A stretch of DNA of 64,000 bases from Agarivorans albus (GTDB taxonomy: Bacteria > Pseudomonadota > Gammaproteobacteria > Enterobacterales > Celerinatantimonadaceae), in contig NZ_AP023032.1 of assembly GCF_019670105.1 (NCBI RefSeq), positions 437,501 to 501,500 on the forward strand, written 5' to 3'. This document shows positions 63,639 through 64,000 of the stretch, piece by piece. Under the pieces are notes generated by a model. It did no database searches. It saw only the letters and a list, made by a program, of their open reading frames with translations, and had not been told where the DNA came from. The translations under genes and the position numbers were made by a program. Positions within the stretch are counted from its first letter, which is position 1; every line of letters begins with the position of its first letter.

Positions 63639-63938
63639 TTAGTTCATGCCGTATTTTTTTAGTTTCTTGCGTAAAGTACCGCGGTTGATACCTAACATGA
63701 TTGAAGCGCGGGTTTGGTTGCCGCGAGTGTATTGCATAACTACGTCAAGCAACGGAGCTTCAACTTCAGATAGTACTAATTCGTACAATTCAGACACATC
63801 TTCGCCATTTAACTGTGCGAAGTAGTTGCGCAATGCTTGCTCAACTGAATCGCGTAATGGACGTTCTTTCACTTCAGTGCTAGTTGCACTGCTAGTCATA
63901 GTAGAAAGTGTGTTTGTGGTGGTATTTGAATCAAACAT
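63639..63938 (-). CDS. fis: DNA-binding protein Fis
   Basis: Fis is a growth-phase nucleoid protein that activates rRNA promoters and organises DNA. The 99 residues (E. coli 98) end with the helix-turn-helix [26 protein letters not shown], nearly as in E. coli. The middle part contains [23 protein letters not shown]. The upstream dusB partner expected from other genera would lie beyond the window edge. Confidence 0.97.
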   Translation of the reverse strand: MFDSNTTTNTLSTMTSSATSTEVKERPLRDSVEQALRNYFAQLNGEDVSELYELVLSEVEAPLLDVVMQYTRGNQTRASIMLGINRGTLRKKLKKYGMN

Positions 63939-64000
63939 ACTTGACGCTCTTTTTAATTAATTAATGATCACAACTATTCGAAAAACTGTTCAATCGCGGA

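Overview
The window looks like the chromosome of a marine gammaproteobacterium of the Alteromonadales, most like Agarivorans or a close relative. This is judged from protein similarity to Escherichia, Vibrio and Shewanella homologues, from conserved gene pairs (rsd/nudC/hemE, yjaG/hupA, yheS/yheV with slyX/fkpA) and from a tRNA-Thr that looks identical to the E. coli one. No phage, insertion sequence, integron or CRISPR array was seen. The genus is an inference.

Layout. Positions 1-2280 hold the 3' two thirds of a 23S rRNA gene, a 5S rRNA gene and tRNA-Thr(GGT). The spc and alpha ribosomal protein operons follow (rplN to rplQ, with secY and rpoA), but without the S10 operon that normally precedes rplN. 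From 11.1 to 18.8 kb come an HD-GYP protein, metA behind MetJ-like boxes, cobalamin-dependent metH, and the magnesium channel gene mgtE, which has a promoter and a short leader ORF beginning MNPDPDS. From 18.9 to 31.9 kb there are housekeeping genes (yheS, yheV, slyX, an FkpA-like PPIase, rsd, nudC, hemE, yjaG, hupA) mixed with small membrane and hypothetical genes. From 32 to 44.3 kb lie a CbiX/SirB-like chelatase, slyD, leuA with a possible attenuator, a complete sugar ABC importer, a YfaZ-type porin-like protein, aqpZ, an orphan TRAP binding protein and a quinone oxidoreductase.

At 44.63-44.94 kb, inside what looks like a 1-kb gap, sit three consecutive microprotein genes of 26-28 codons. 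They are clearly related to each other, each has its own ribosome binding site, and both spacers are exactly 28 nt. Two perfect inverted repeats lie upstream. I do not recognise this family, and it is my main candidate for an undescribed system.

From 45.3 to 64 kb come an acyltransferase, tag, an AstE-like deacylase, a methyltransferase, a YitT protein, purH-purD with a terminator between them, a diguanylate cyclase, soxR divergent from a glyoxalase-family gene across a SoxR-box-like dyad, a MerR regulator with a Cu/Zn efflux permease, a META-domain lipoprotein, udp, an AlgI/AlgJ-like O-acetylation pair, and fis.

Shared themes are magnesium and metal homeostasis (mgtE, SO_0444-type permease), methionine synthesis (metA, metH), c-di-GMP signalling (HD-GYP and GGDEF proteins), and several leader or intergenic RNA structures that would repay folding and comparative analysis.
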